DNA from: Anaerohabitans sp964387285 | GTDB taxonomy: Bacteria; Zhuqueibacterota; Zhuqueibacteria; Residuimicrobiales; Residuimicrobiaceae | Assembly (NCBI GenBank): GCA_964387285.1 | Contig: CAYLWO010000002.1 | Coordinates: 124,001 to 188,000 of the forward strand | Length of the DNA stretch: 64,000 bases | Reading direction: 5' to 3' | In this document: in pieces, positions 54,901 through 64,000 of the stretch | Numbering within the stretch: position 1 is the stretch's first letter | Layout: each line of letters opens with the position of its first letter | Notes under the pieces: generated by a model | What the model was told of the DNA's origin: nothing | The model's database searches: none | The model's input: only the letters and a program-made list of their open reading frames with translations | Made by a program: the position numbers and the translations under genes

Positions 54901-57900
54901 TTGCTTCTTCCTTTTCCGTAGTTCCTTTTAATGATAATGTTTCGGTGCTGGCCGGCGAACAGAGCGCCACCTTGCGTTATTATATCACGGCCAGCAATAC
55001 AGCGTCCACCGGTTTGATATATGTCTATCAAAACATCAATTATACAGACGCCAATTCAACCATTGCTTCGAGCCTGCGCAGCACGGTTTATGATACGTTT
55101 ACCTGTGCCGCGGCCAATGTTTTGACGATCACCGAAATCACACCATCGCGCACCACGGTCACAGCCGGCCAAACAGCCGAGTGGGCAGTTTATGTGGGCG
55201 TGAAAAACGCCGGCGACTCGCCGATCATTCTAAGCTTCAGCAACACGAAAACCTATATCCGAATTCGTAAAACGACCAACGATTATACCAGTACCTATAC
55301 CATTACGCAACCGACCACGTTCGAAGACGGCACCACCTCGTTGAATGGTGGCGCTACCAAGCGGATCCGCTTTGGCATTCCTAAAACCGGCCCCGATTTG
55401 GGAGTCATGACTTTACTCGCTTATGTCGAAGCCACAGACGGCACCAAAGCTGCGGACGCTTCCGGCAGCATCGAGGTGCAAGCGGTCGCCAATGTGCATA
55501 TCAACAAAATCATTCCTTCGCAATCAGCGGTAACGGTGAATGACGTCGGCTATGAATGGAAAATAGCAGTGGTGGTGGAAAACAGCGGCGGCAGCGAAGT
55601 GTCTTTGAGTTTCGATTCGTTGTATACGAATCTGGTGCAAACGCCCAAGATTTTAAAGCTGGTGCGACCCACAGGCCTGCAACGTTACGGCGCTTCGCTC
55701 AAAGGCGGACAGTCCGATACATTGCTATACAAGGTGACCAGCACAGCCAATACGACAGCGACGCAACTGCTTTTGGATGCTCAGGTGCGTTATACGGTTG
55801 TGAATACGAATGAAGTAAAAACCGTGGCCTCCACCTTGGACGGGCGCGGAGTCGTCAACCTGCAAATGCCGTCCAATTTCGTCATCAATCGCGTGCGCAT
55901 TTCGCGCAAGCCCGTTACTCAGGGCCGTACCAATTGGTGGGTGACCGTGGTCGTCAGCAACCAGGCCGGCGGATCCGATGTAAGCATTAATCTTGCCGAC
56001 AGCAGCAAAACCTATGTGCAATTGCGGGACGCGGTGGGTCAACCGGTTGACTATTATTTCAACCTGCCCGGCGGTCTGGCTGCAGCCGGCAGCCGCGTCC
56101 TGGCAGCAGGTAAAACCGACAGTTTGATATTTCCCATAAAATCCGCCGGCATAAAAACCGGCGCCATGACCGCCATCAGTCAGGTTACAGCCGTAGAGAC
56201 CAATCGCACTAAAACGATCACGCAGATGGCCACAGGCGTGCTGGCCGACAACGTCACCATTCAAACCAAAGCGCAACTCGGTTTTCGGGCCAACAGCCTG
56301 ATGCCGACCTATGCTTCTCCCGGCGAAACCGTGCGCTATCAGGTAACCGTGATCAATAGCGGCAGCTCGGCTGTTGTCCTGGATCCGGTGGGCACCAAGA
56401 TAGAATTCAGCGGCGGCATCAACACTTATTCGGCCCGCCTAGATCCGGCTTTTGGTTATACCTTGAACGGTTCCAGCGAAACCACCATTGCGTTCAACAT
56501 GAATCAGATCGCCGAAACCTTTGCACCAGGCGCCTATATGCCGTCGATCACATTCAAAGGCATAGAAAACGGAACAGCCTACGAAAGACTGATCATTTAT
56601 AGCAGTGGTACAACAGTAGGCGCTGCCAAAACACTATCCATCCAATCCATGACCAGCGGAACAACCAGTTCAATCACCGCGGGTCAGGAAAAAGACTGGA
56701 AGATCATCATGACGCTGGCCAACAACGGCAATAATACGTTGCGGTTGTCCGGCAGCCAGTTGACTTTTTATCTGAACGACGCCGATATTTCCAGTAAATT
56801 CGGCTGGACCACTCCGGTTGTGTTCACCAATAGCAGCGTTTTTCTGCGCGGCAAAAGCACACAAACACTGGAATTTCCGATTACCAGCGTCAGCGCCACC
56901 ACGCCCGTCGGCAGAGTGATGGTTTCCGGTAAAATCACTATGACCGATTCGGCGCAGAGCGCTGTAACCTATAGTGAAAAAACAGAGAACACCAATTCTG
57001 CTTATGTGACGGTCGAGACGCCGGCGGTGCTCCAGTTGACCAAGATCCATGTCAGTCAACCCAGAGTGACGCGCGGACAATCTTCCTGGTGGAATATACG
57101 CGTTGGCGTGAAAAACGTCGGCGGCAGCACGGTTGAGGTACAACCGACGATCGGCAATTCCACCATTACCTTTTCGAAAGGGTCGGCCAATTTCGATCTG
57201 CAATCGCCCACAGCATTTATCTCCGGGGCCGGATTGCAATTGACCGGCGGCAAAGAGGATAGCCTGCTCTACACCGTTAAAAAAGTGAATGCATCCTCAG
57301 CCGTGTTGGGCAATTGCGACATTGCGGCTGTGATCAAGGCCCTGGAATTGAACAGCGACCGTTCATTGCAAACGCAAAACGCGCTGACCGCCACAGTGGT
57401 GGTTCAGGATTCAGCCAGGGTGCGCATCGACACATTGATCGTCGATCTGCCGGCAGACTCGACGGTCAACAGCGGACAACAATATTATTTCAAAGCCCGG
57501 GTCAGCAATGTGGGCAACGGTGAGACCGTACGGGCGCTTTATGTGCAGCTTTTTTCAAAAGAGGGATTGTCGACCTTTCCCCTGACCAACGGCGAACGGG
57601 CGCGCATCGATACTCTGGCCGCCGGCCAGTCCAAATGGACCACTCCGGGTTTTCTCGTGCAGGCCAAGAATGTGGATATGGGCTACATGACCGAGCACTT
57701 TCACAGCCGCATTATTGAAACCTTAAGCGACAACACCGGCGGCTCGGTACAGGTGCTGCCGGCGTTACAGTCGGCGGATACTTCCAAAACCATCAGGAAT
57801 GAAAAACCGGGCCTGTTGGAGATCACGCAGATCATCCCCAGCGTTGATTCGGTATCCATCAACAGTTATGTTCCGTTTTATCTCCGGGTGATTATCCGCA

Positions 57901-60900
57901 ATTCGGGACAGAGCACCTTGTTGCTGCAGACGCCGGCAAAAGACGACATTGAGGTTTCATTAAATGGTTATACCATCCAGCCGCCGCTGCCGACTGCCGA
58001 CGAGTTGCGTTTGATTGGCGGCGAAATCGACACGCTGATTTATACCGTGGCCAGCACCGGCGCCAGCAGCGGCATTGTGGTTTTTACCGCTAAGCTGAAA
58101 GCAACGGATGAGAATGATCCCACGCGCACATTGCCGACAGCCACGATGCAAAAGAACCTAAAGGTCGTCTCCAACTCGCGCGTGTACATTACCTCTACCT
58201 TTGTTGCGGCCGAAGCAAACCACCGGGTCGATGCGAGCGGCGTGGTGCATGTCAACACCGGCCAAAACTTTCGCATTGGCGTGGGAGTGAAAAACGACGG
58301 CGGTCAGGATCTGCAAAACATAAAAATCGGTTTAAAGGCCGTTTCCTCGACGTTGATTAACGGCGCGGAAAGAATGATCAACAGTCTGCCTATTGCCAGC
58401 GATCCGGACACGGTTTACTTTGATATCAAGGCGGCAGCAATTGAAAATTTGTCCGGCGAACAATTTACAGCCATGATCAATGACGCCAAAGCGGTTGACA
58501 ATTCCAAGGCGCGCGTCTTGCCGGCAGTGGATTCCACAGCGGTTGCAAAAATCTATAACGAAGCGATTTTGCAAATCACCAGCGTGCGTAATTTGGCGCC
58601 GAACAGTTCCCGTCATGTCAGTTTTGGGCAGATTTTTCAGGTTGAAGCCATAGTTAAAAATTTGGGCTCAGAGCCGGTCAAGGACGTCAAGTTGCGCCTG
58701 GATGTGCCTCCGGATTCGGTTGGTAAAGTTTCTTTTGATTCGCAAATCCTTTCCGTGCCGGGTGAAATTACGGCCAACGACACCGCTAAGGCGGTATTTA
58801 CCGTGACGGCGTCTTCACGGTTCGGACAGATTGATCTGATCGCCTCGGTGAACAATTCCACCGGCCGCAATTCTAACCAGCCGGCGTTGGTGCAGCATGA
58901 GGGTGAGAACAACACGACGAAGGCGTTCCTGGAAAAAGGCGCGCAATTGCAGATGCTGGAAGTTTACAGTTCGGTTGCAGAAGTTAATGCCGGCGATAAA
59001 AGCAATACCTGGCGCATTAACGTGGTTCTTGTCAACAACGGCCAATCGACTTTGCAGCTTACAGAGATCAAATCTGCAAATATAACCGTCACCACTGAGG
59101 GCGAAGTGGATGACAATTACAAAATTACTCCCGGCTCTCTGCTGCACAATAGCGGACTGCGCTTGCCCGGCAACGGCGTTCCTGACACTCTGGAGTATTT
59201 TGTCTCGCAAACGGGCGATCGGGCCGGACGAGCCGAGATCGAGGCCAGGGTTGCCGGATTTGACGTTAATCTGAGCTCGCAAGTGAATCCGGAAATTGTG
59301 CAATGGACGTCGGGACAGGACACCATTTCCGTGAACAGCCAATCCTGGGTGCGCATTGATTTGGCTGCTGCCAAAGGACGGCAACGCGACGCCAGTCTCA
59401 ATTGGCTGGTAAACCGTGCGCAAATCTTTGAAGCGTTGGTTACGGTAGAAACCGGCGAATTGGGCGGTGTGGATTCCGTATGGGTTGAATTAACCAGCAA
59501 CGGTTCTTCAATCATTGAGCCGGCCATGCTCCTGGTCCCGCGTCTGAACAGCGCCAGCAAAGATACTGTGGTGTTTACGGTCACTGCAGACGACAGCTGG
59601 AGCCAAAAGCTGGCGGAAAAGAAAGAGCTGTTAACGGCTAAAATCCTCAGCGCTAAAACCCTGGGTACGGCGCTGGCCGCACAAATCAAACCGCCGCGCC
59701 AGGAAAGCGATGCGCAAATAAGTATGCGCATTCAAAATCCGGCTAAACTGTCTTTGGATCTGTCTCTTAAAGCAGCACAGGATTCGATATTAACCATTGA
59801 TCAGGTGTTTGTCTTAAAAGCCAGGATTACTAATTTGGGCAGTGCGCCCGTTGATGAGGGTCAGATCAGTTTGCAATTGCCCGCCGGCTTTCAAACGGCT
59901 AACAGTGACGTGCTTTTAAAGAACTTTTTATTTACCAACGAAGCCGGCGTTGTAGAAGATTCTTTTCAGGTCAAAGCACCGAGTTATGATCTTATTCGCG
60001 CCACCCTGCAATGCCGCATCAGTACGGTTCCCAATGACCTTAACAGAGGACTCCCGGCAACGCTGGTAAACAACGGCGTCGATTCGCTGCGGGTTACGGT
60101 GGCACGCTCCGGATTGATATTGTCCAATTCAAAAATCAACTCGCCCATCGGCGCCACGCTAGGCATAGTTTCCACGTTGCAGTACTTTACCATGCAGACA
60201 AAAATTGAAGCAACGGTCAATCTAAAAAATGTTAAAGTCAAATTGGAAATGCCCAGCGGCAAGGGATATTCCTTTAATGCAGAGACCCCGTTGGAACGGG
60301 AGATCAGCGCTTTTCCATCGACGATACAGTGGACCGTACGCGCCCCGGATAAAAAAATTGGCGAGCAGCATAAATTTTATATCCTGGCCACCGGTCAGTC
60401 GGATCTGGGTATGAAAAGTACGCGAGATTCCATTCAGATCAACAATGTTGTGACTCGTGCGCAATTGCGTTTGGAAGAACTGACCGTGTCGTCGCCTATT
60501 GAGGCGAGAAAGGATCCGGGAGGCGTTTTTTCCACCGGCCAGTCCGCAACATTGACGACCAAGATAACCAATAACGGCGAAGCCAGTGTTGGTACCGGCA
60601 AGGTTTTGATCGATTTTGGCTCTAGCGGATTTACTTTGGCCGGCGGTGAGACGTTTGAAAAAACTTTTTCTGTGGGTACGGATATTTATTGGAATGTGCT
60701 GGCGCCTTCTACTGCTGTAACAGCTACACGAACGATTGAAATTCGACTGTCATATATTCCTGTGGATGAGCACACAGGACTCAGTGCTGATTTATTTGGC
60801 AATATCTCCAACGATTATCTGTATGTAGTCACCAATGAAGCCGGGTCCATCTCTATTCCATCGGCGCCAACCATCACCGCGCCGGCCGGGGCGGTTGATA

Positions 60901-62732
60901 AAATTTTGTCTACGGGCCAGGAATTTCAAGTGACCGCGGAGATCACCTCTGCGCGCGTCACAGATCAGGTCACGGCGAAATTGGTTTTTTCCAACAAAGA
61001 GTACAAAATCGACATGGAGACCAAAAAGGTAGCCATTGGCGCGAAACAAAAGGTACAATGGACCGTGGTCGCCCCGGCAACCGCCACCATACGGCCGGAT
61101 ACTTTCTATGTTTATGCCAGTGGTTATGATGCCAGCTCGCCGACCATGACCCGGAGCGCCCTTTCTGCAAAGTCCTTGCTGACGGTGCAAAACAAAACTG
61201 TTTTTTCCATGCGCGCCATGATCTGGAGTCCGGACTCGACCTATCAGAACGTGGTTTCCACAGATGAAGAGTTTGTAATTAAAACCCTTATTAGCTCAGA
61301 AGGCGCGCCTTTTAATACGACGGATGCCTATGTGGTGCAAATGAGTAAGCCGGTTGAGTTTACCACCACGGATACTTTGCAGCAAACACGCGTGAATTCC
61401 AATCCCTATTGGACGCTGCGCGCACCGACGAAAAAGCCGGAAGGGTTGTTCACTTTTAGGTTTCTGCTCAAAGATGTGCCCAGGGATCTCAATTCCAATA
61501 TGGATGGCGCCATCAAAAATGCCGAGGTGGACTATACCATCCAGGTGAGACGACGTGCTGAGGCGGTGGTGGTGGCCAGCTTGAGCGACACCGCGGTGAC
61601 CACTTATGCGCCGGTGCGCATTGGCAGCAAATTTTTTGTCAAGGCCTATTTAAACAACCTCGGCGATGCGGGATTTGTCGGATGGCCTCTTCTGGACCTT
61701 GATCTGCCCGAGGGCTATCAGCGCAAAAGTAAAACCGGCACGGACACCTTGACCTGGGAAGTGCAGGCGCCGTCCACGATGTCCAACCAACCGGACACGC
61801 TGAAAATCAAACTGTTGACGCCCTATCCAAAGGATCAGTATTCCAAAAAAACGGCGCTGATCAAGAGCGACAGTGCGCGCGTGATCGTCAAGCGGGAAGC
61901 AGGCATGCTGGTTTTTCGCCCGACGTCGAAGAAAATCAACTCGACCAAGATCAAGGGCGCTAATCAGATTTCCGTGTTGAGTTTTTCTTTGGCCAATAAG
62001 GACATTTCTCTGAACAGTCGCTCCTTGCTGGATACGCTACAGATCAGATTCAAGAATAAACGCGGCGAGAACATCAACGCCAGCGACGTGGTAACAAAAA
62101 TCTCCGCGCTCCGGCCGGCAGACAACCAGCTTCTGGCCGAGTTGACAGAGCCGCCGGCATCTTCGCTGGCCACGTTGAATTTTACCACGCTGCATGCCGA
62201 CACCATCAAAGATACTGATGAATATCACGTCGCTGTTTTGCTTGATCTCAAAGGAGATCCGGCGGCTTTGGACTTTCAGGTGACGCTCGATTCCGCTAAA
62301 TACATCATAGCGCGGGACGCCTTTTCCTTCAACCGTCTGTTGTTGGCGGATTCTTCGGCACAGCAAATTCAGGCAGTCAACTTTAGCTCCGGCTCTGTCG
62401 TTTTTATCGATCCGGCGTTTGATAAATCGTTTTGCAACTATCCCAATCCGTTCGGAACTTCCGCCCGGCCATTGACCAAATTTGTTTACTATTTGCCGGA
62501 AGCCAGCGATATAAAGCTGAAGATATTCACCTTGACCGGAGACCTGGTTTACACCTGGGATTATACCGTGGCTGAAAACAGCCGGCAAACCAGCGCCGGC
62601 TTGCATGACGGCGATATAGTTTGGAACGGCCGCAACGGCCGCGGGCAAAAAGTGATGAACGGCGTTTATCTGGCTTATTTGCAAGTCGCGAACGGCGGAC
62701 AGGCCTTGACAAAAATTGCCGTTATTCGATAA
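51963..62732 (+). CDS. giant secreted multidomain surface protein with C-terminal sorting domain
   Basis: 3589 residues from a TTG start that gives a clean signal peptide (IIFIALAFSLPLFAQ). After an N-terminal domain, residues about 170-802 hold six Ig-like units alternating between two types. One has AGxxFxLxV...DxYGN...NGxGSA; the other has SGxPTxIxAG...DxYGNLxxNYxG...TAG. Residues about 805-3450 form about 20 units of roughly 125-140 residues beginning like LTITEITPSRTTVTAGQ and containing VxVxNxGxSxV, similar to CARDB adhesion modules. Residues 3489-3589 (NYPNPFGTSARPLTK ... NGVYLAYLQVANGGQ ... IAVIR) resemble FlgD-Ig or type IX secretion sorting domains. Likely an adhesin or sheath protein exported to the cell surface. 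Confidence 0.85.
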   Translation: MINVVRKIIFIALAFSLPLFAQTPGTLTAVEDSLSSYASGASVLHRVSFTMSATGNGGVSGLPLDGKIRLVFPTGAGYNLLTNLAIMAENGSILDGGFLAPVAAGDSITWTRDATGTDVAASTEIVIWLALIGNPSARRLNDQIIVRTVDNGNFIIDSGVSAPYHIDGPISSYKMTVSGLSYQIAGVAFQLNISDALDVYGHPATDSVLVTAASGANPAPDGTLPILNNIYVRNGIGSATQVLFKKENNVKLQGRSKTLNIAPSPEPASFSVWHNTAIAKLIISGEPTTIVSGVAFTNPIKVTVLDPYGNLADSYAKWVTFGVTLTDGNATFPAPYKFETVDTDNGQHSFSGSEFNLFKAGTQRIWVKESGGTLADTTEAITVTASAITNFSIVVNSGNAVTAGTEFPITVTGAVDASGNPASGTISLTFADGLDHKAPNGVSPILVPIPVVNGVGSANSKLVKTEPQFQLQTVGYTIKTGSILVLPATAAELQISGKPAFPDTLLAGQTFGGDSVYVRVVDSYGNLQNNYSGSVYFTSSDNQAIVPYTAGSQKAIPLGEFKFPGSGFTLKTAGNHTLTVHSGALSKTSPSVLVKSTVITSFTLSVASTQIAGIQFPLTVTNAKDSYGNLTNGVIIVTATTGGNNAPNNNASAILTNIPVANGQGSAAQVLVRCEAVILRGAVQGNPGATPQTVTITVNPGLISYFEMSGTPTRIAAGSYFPAGTIVKAFDAFGNLKTNYTGTIIFSSTDAAAYFPGPYTFAAGELGVHQFTGTNQFRMSTPGIQTLIVRDNAVTTALGQKSIEVSSLIITRVYSDNATVSRGQQNALVKMDVLNSATKALSNLTAGLSFTNSTISYSDDYTVLRKDNVTTIAAGATATLEFQVAVMDDASLLNMTLNGTATGKVDTMVVTDSDGASSTDSWLVQSAARLQITSITVGAETINQGQAGVIVTCLVSNIGKATANISSTGLEFLLNNATNVASSFSVVPFNDNVSVLAGEQSATLRYYITASNTASTGLIYVYQNINYTDANSTIASSLRSTVYDTFTCAAANVLTITEITPSRTTVTAGQTAEWAVYVGVKNAGDSPIILSFSNTKTYIRIRKTTNDYTSTYTITQPTTFEDGTTSLNGGATKRIRFGIPKTGPDLGVMTLLAYVEATDGTKAADASGSIEVQAVANVHINKIIPSQSAVTVNDVGYEWKIAVVVENSGGSEVSLSFDSLYTNLVQTPKILKLVRPTGLQRYGASLKGGQSDTLLYKVTSTANTTATQLLLDAQVRYTVVNTNEVKTVASTLDGRGVVNLQMPSNFVINRVRISRKPVTQGRTNWWVTVVVSNQAGGSDVSINLADSSKTYVQLRDAVGQPVDYYFNLPGGLAAAGSRVLAAGKTDSLIFPIKSAGIKTGAMTAISQVTAVETNRTKTITQMATGVLADNVTIQTKAQLGFRANSLMPTYASPGETVRYQVTVINSGSSAVVLDPVGTKIEFSGGINTYSARLDPAFGYTLNGSSETTIAFNMNQIAETFAPGAYMPSITFKGIENGTAYERLIIYSSGTTVGAAKTLSIQSMTSGTTSSITAGQEKDWKIIMTLANNGNNTLRLSGSQLTFYLNDADISSKFGWTTPVVFTNSSVFLRGKSTQTLEFPITSVSATTPVGRVMVSGKITMTDSAQSAVTYSEKTENTNSAYVTVETPAVLQLTKIHVSQPRVTRGQSSWWNIRVGVKNVGGSTVEVQPTIGNSTITFSKGSANFDLQSPTAFISGAGLQLTGGKEDSLLYTVKKVNASSAVLGNCDIAAVIKALELNSDRSLQTQNALTATVVVQDSARVRIDTLIVDLPADSTVNSGQQYYFKARVSNVGNGETVRALYVQLFSKEGLSTFPLTNGERARIDTLAAGQSKWTTPGFLVQAKNVDMGYMTEHFHSRIIETLSDNTGGSVQVLPALQSADTSKTIRNEKPGLLEITQIIPSVDSVSINSYVPFYLRVIIRNSGQSTLLLQTPAKDDIEVSLNGYTIQPPLPTADELRLIGGEIDTLIYTVASTGASSGIVVFTAKLKATDENDPTRTLPTATMQKNLKVVSNSRVYITSTFVAAEANHRVDASGVVHVNTGQNFRIGVGVKNDGGQDLQNIKIGLKAVSSTLINGAERMINSLPIASDPDTVYFDIKAAAIENLSGEQFTAMINDAKAVDNSKARVLPAVDSTAVAKIYNEAILQITSVRNLAPNSSRHVSFGQIFQVEAIVKNLGSEPVKDVKLRLDVPPDSVGKVSFDSQILSVPGEITANDTAKAVFTVTASSRFGQIDLIASVNNSTGRNSNQPALVQHEGENNTTKAFLEKGAQLQMLEVYSSVAEVNAGDKSNTWRINVVLVNNGQSTLQLTEIKSANITVTTEGEVDDNYKITPGSLLHNSGLRLPGNGVPDTLEYFVSQTGDRAGRAEIEARVAGFDVNLSSQVNPEIVQWTSGQDTISVNSQSWVRIDLAAAKGRQRDASLNWLVNRAQIFEALVTVETGELGGVDSVWVELTSNGSSIIEPAMLLVPRLNSASKDTVVFTVTADDSWSQKLAEKKELLTAKILSAKTLGTALAAQIKPPRQESDAQISMRIQNPAKLSLDLSLKAAQDSILTIDQVFVLKARITNLGSAPVDEGQISLQLPAGFQTANSDVLLKNFLFTNEAGVVEDSFQVKAPSYDLIRATLQCRISTVPNDLNRGLPATLVNNGVDSLRVTVARSGLILSNSKINSPIGATLGIVSTLQYFTMQTKIEATVNLKNVKVKLEMPSGKGYSFNAETPLEREISAFPSTIQWTVRAPDKKIGEQHKFYILATGQSDLGMKSTRDSIQINNVVTRAQLRLEELTVSSPIEARKDPGGVFSTGQSATLTTKITNNGEASVGTGKVLIDFGSSGFTLAGGETFEKTFSVGTDIYWNVLAPSTAVTATRTIEIRLSYIPVDEHTGLSADLFGNISNDYLYVVTNEAGSISIPSAPTITAPAGAVDKILSTGQEFQVTAEITSARVTDQVTAKLVFSNKEYKIDMETKKVAIGAKQKVQWTVVAPATATIRPDTFYVYASGYDASSPTMTRSALSAKSLLTVQNKTVFSMRAMIWSPDSTYQNVVSTDEEFVIKTLISSEGAPFNTTDAYVVQMSKPVEFTTTDTLQQTRVNSNPYWTLRAPTKKPEGLFTFRFLLKDVPRDLNSNMDGAIKNAEVDYTIQVRRRAEAVVVASLSDTAVTTYAPVRIGSKFFVKAYLNNLGDAGFVGWPLLDLDLPEGYQRKSKTGTDTLTWEVQAPSTMSNQPDTLKIKLLTPYPKDQYSKKTALIKSDSARVIVKREAGMLVFRPTSKKINSTKIKGANQISVLSFSLANKDISLNSRSLLDTLQIRFKNKRGENINASDVVTKISALRPADNQLLAELTEPPASSLATLNFTTLHADTIKDTDEYHVAVLLDLKGDPAALDFQVTLDSAKYIIARDAFSFNRLLLADSSAQQIQAVNFSSGSVVFIDPAFDKSFCNYPNPFGTSARPLTKFVYYLPEASDIKLKIFTLTGDLVYTWDYTVAENSRQTSAGLHDGDIVWNGRNGRGQKVMNGVYLAYLQVANGGQALTKIAVIR

Positions 62733-62759
62733 CCAAAAGAACCAATTGAATAAAAAATT

Positions 62760-64000
62760 GTGCAGCGCAAAAAGTTAAAAATTGTATTAATGCTCTTGTC
62801 GCTTCTGACTGCCGCTCTTTTCGGTCAGGAGGCCAATCAGCCTGACGCCTGGGGCGGAGTTACGGATATTTTTGATTTTCCCGTGGGCGCCCGCGCCATG
62901 GCCATGGGCGGCGCTTTTGTGGCGACCGTGGACGATCCCTTTGCCTTGTATTGGAACCCGGCCGCGCTGCAACAGGTCACCAACATGGGTTTGGGACTGT
63001 ATTATACCAATCTGGATGGCGGTTCCAACTATCAATATGTCGCCTATGCGCATCCTACGCTTTTTTCCGGCACCTTTTCAGCGGGCATTCTGAGCATCTC
63101 CACCGGTGATGTGCCGCTGCGCGATGATGATCCGGCTCTGGTGGGCATCACCAATTCTGGGCGCACGTTGTTTTTATTCGGTTATGGTTTTAACGTCCGT
63201 TCCGGCATCAGCCTGGGCATCAATTTCAAAGTGGAACGCGCCAACCTGATCGGTTATGACATCGATCCGGCCACGACCTATGCCAATCTGACGGAATCTT
63301 CTTACGGCGCGGATGTGGGCTTTTTGTATGCGCCGAAAACCAAGGACTTTTTTCTGGAAAATTTTTCAATTGGTCTTTGCGTACAAAACGCGTTGCAGCG
63401 CACCATCCGCGCCATGGAGACGCGCGAGACAACGCCGATGAATGTACGTTTTGGCCTGTCGAAAAAATTTGAATTCAGTGCGGACAATCAGATGGTCATC
63501 GCCCTTGAGGCGGATAAAAATGAGATGACGCCCTTGCAGCCGCACGTGGGTTTTGAATACCGTTATATGCAATTGGCGGCCTTGCGCGTGGGCATGAGCG
63601 ATGACAAGCTCACCTTCGGCGGCGGCGTAAAAATCGCAGGTATGAATCTGGATTATTCCTATTGGAACGGCAAGGATGCCGTGCTGGGTCCCAGTCATCG
63701 CATTTCCGTGGTGTTGAACGTCGGTAAAAACCGGCAACAACGATTGGAAGAGTATCAGCAGCGGGAGCTGCAACGCATCGAACAGATCGAAGCGGCGCGC
63801 ATGGAAGCGGAGCGACGCAACGCGATTTCTTCTGCTTTGAGCGATGGCGAAAGATTTTTGGCTAAAAACGACCTGGATCAGGCCTATGTAACGGTCAATA
63901 AACTGCTGGTGAAATACGATCGCACGGGCAATGATCCGGATCTGGAGGTGGCGCGTGAACTGCACAGCCGCATCAGCAAAGAGTTGGATGAAAAACGCGC
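62760..64000 (+). CDS. PorV/PorQ-family outer-membrane protein, open at the right edge
   Basis: 413 residues are visible from a GTG start; the frame is open to the window end. A signal peptide (IVLMLLSLLTAALFGQ) is followed by FPVGARAMAMGGAFVATVDD and YWNPAALQQ, the UPF0164/PorV hallmark, then an FadL-like barrel to about residue 325. After LNVGKNRQQ a charged helical region begins (EEYQQRELQRIEQIEAARME) with a TPR-like unit (AYVTVNKLLVKYD). That tail is not part of ordinary PorV. PorV shuttles type IX cargo to the cell surface in Bacteroidota. It sits 27 bases after the giant protein, so the two are probably co-expressed. Confidence 0.85.
   Translation, partial: MQRKKLKIVLMLLSLLTAALFGQEANQPDAWGGVTDIFDFPVGARAMAMGGAFVATVDDPFALYWNPAALQQVTNMGLGLYYTNLDGGSNYQYVAYAHPTLFSGTFSAGILSISTGDVPLRDDDPALVGITNSGRTLFLFGYGFNVRSGISLGINFKVERANLIGYDIDPATTYANLTESSYGADVGFLYAPKTKDFFLENFSIGLCVQNALQRTIRAMETRETTPMNVRFGLSKKFEFSADNQMVIALEADKNEMTPLQPHVGFEYRYMQLAALRVGMSDDKLTFGGGVKIAGMNLDYSYWNGKDAVLGPSHRISVVLNVGKNRQQRLEEYQQRELQRIEQIEAARMEAERRNAISSALSDGERFLAKNDLDQAYVTVNKLLVKYDRTGNDPDLEVARELHSRISKELDEKR

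Overview
The window covers a bacterial chromosomal replication origin and about 46 kb to its right. I infer a member of the Fibrobacterota-Chlorobiota-Bacteroidota (FCB) superphylum or a neighbouring lineage such as Calditrichota or candidate phylum KSB1. The reasons are a PorV/PorQ-type outer-membrane protein next to a giant secreted protein ending in a PNPF-type sorting domain, the DUF4159/DUF4175 gene pair, and a ThuA-like protein of the family that Bacteroidota genomes often label 'asparagine synthetase B'. The assignment to FCB is fairly secure. The phylum is not, because no rRNA gene is present.

Layout. Bases 1-1414 (+): end of an APS kinase and two small envelope-type proteins. Bases 1470-4189 (-): anmK, a GlcNAc/MurNAc kinase and bioY. 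Bases 4302-6947 (+): a patatin-Omp85 fusion. Bases 6952-17559 (-): the replication block, read in the order dnaA, dnaN, recF, DUF721, gyrB, gyrA, an unrecognised 388-residue gene and a FecR-domain protein. Bases 17560-18008: the main oriC, with four DnaA boxes and a very AT-rich core. Three weaker boxes on the far side of dnaA (15963-16087) suggest a bipartite origin. Bases 18009-25421 (+): rpmH-rnpA-yidD-yidC, mnmE-mnmG-rsmG with two perfect palindromic parS sites, and murQ. Genes on the two sides of oriC mostly point away from it, as expected for co-orientation with replication.

Bases 25433-31014 (+): mfd and two parvulin-type chaperones. Bases 31083-38220: a tightly packed or overlapping envelope cluster (DUF4159, a 1119-residue DUF4175 coiled-coil protein, a TPR protein and a ThuA-like protein). 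Bases 38266-44328: yjbQ, a methyltransferase, ftsEX, hrcA-grpE-dnaJ without dnaK, and a ComEA-like helix-hairpin-helix protein. Bases 44355-50674: a PilM-like and PilO-like pair, rsmD, coaD, pta, a PLP aminotransferase and a TPR protein.

Bases 50675-64000: an accessory surface-protein region. It holds two interspersed inverted-repeat elements, a perfect 18-bp hairpin, a small secreted protein that looks like a one-domain relative of the next gene, a 3589-residue secreted protein (six alternating Ig-like domains, then about 20 CARDB-like domains, then the sorting domain), and the start of a PorV-like gene that runs off the end.

Genes that work together: anmK, the sugar kinase and murQ, split across the origin, make a cytoplasmic peptidoglycan amino-sugar recycling route ending in GlcNAc-6-P. 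The parvulins, Omp85-patatin, PorV-like and giant protein concern outer-membrane and surface assembly. I see no tRNA, rRNA, CRISPR, prophage or intact insertion sequence.
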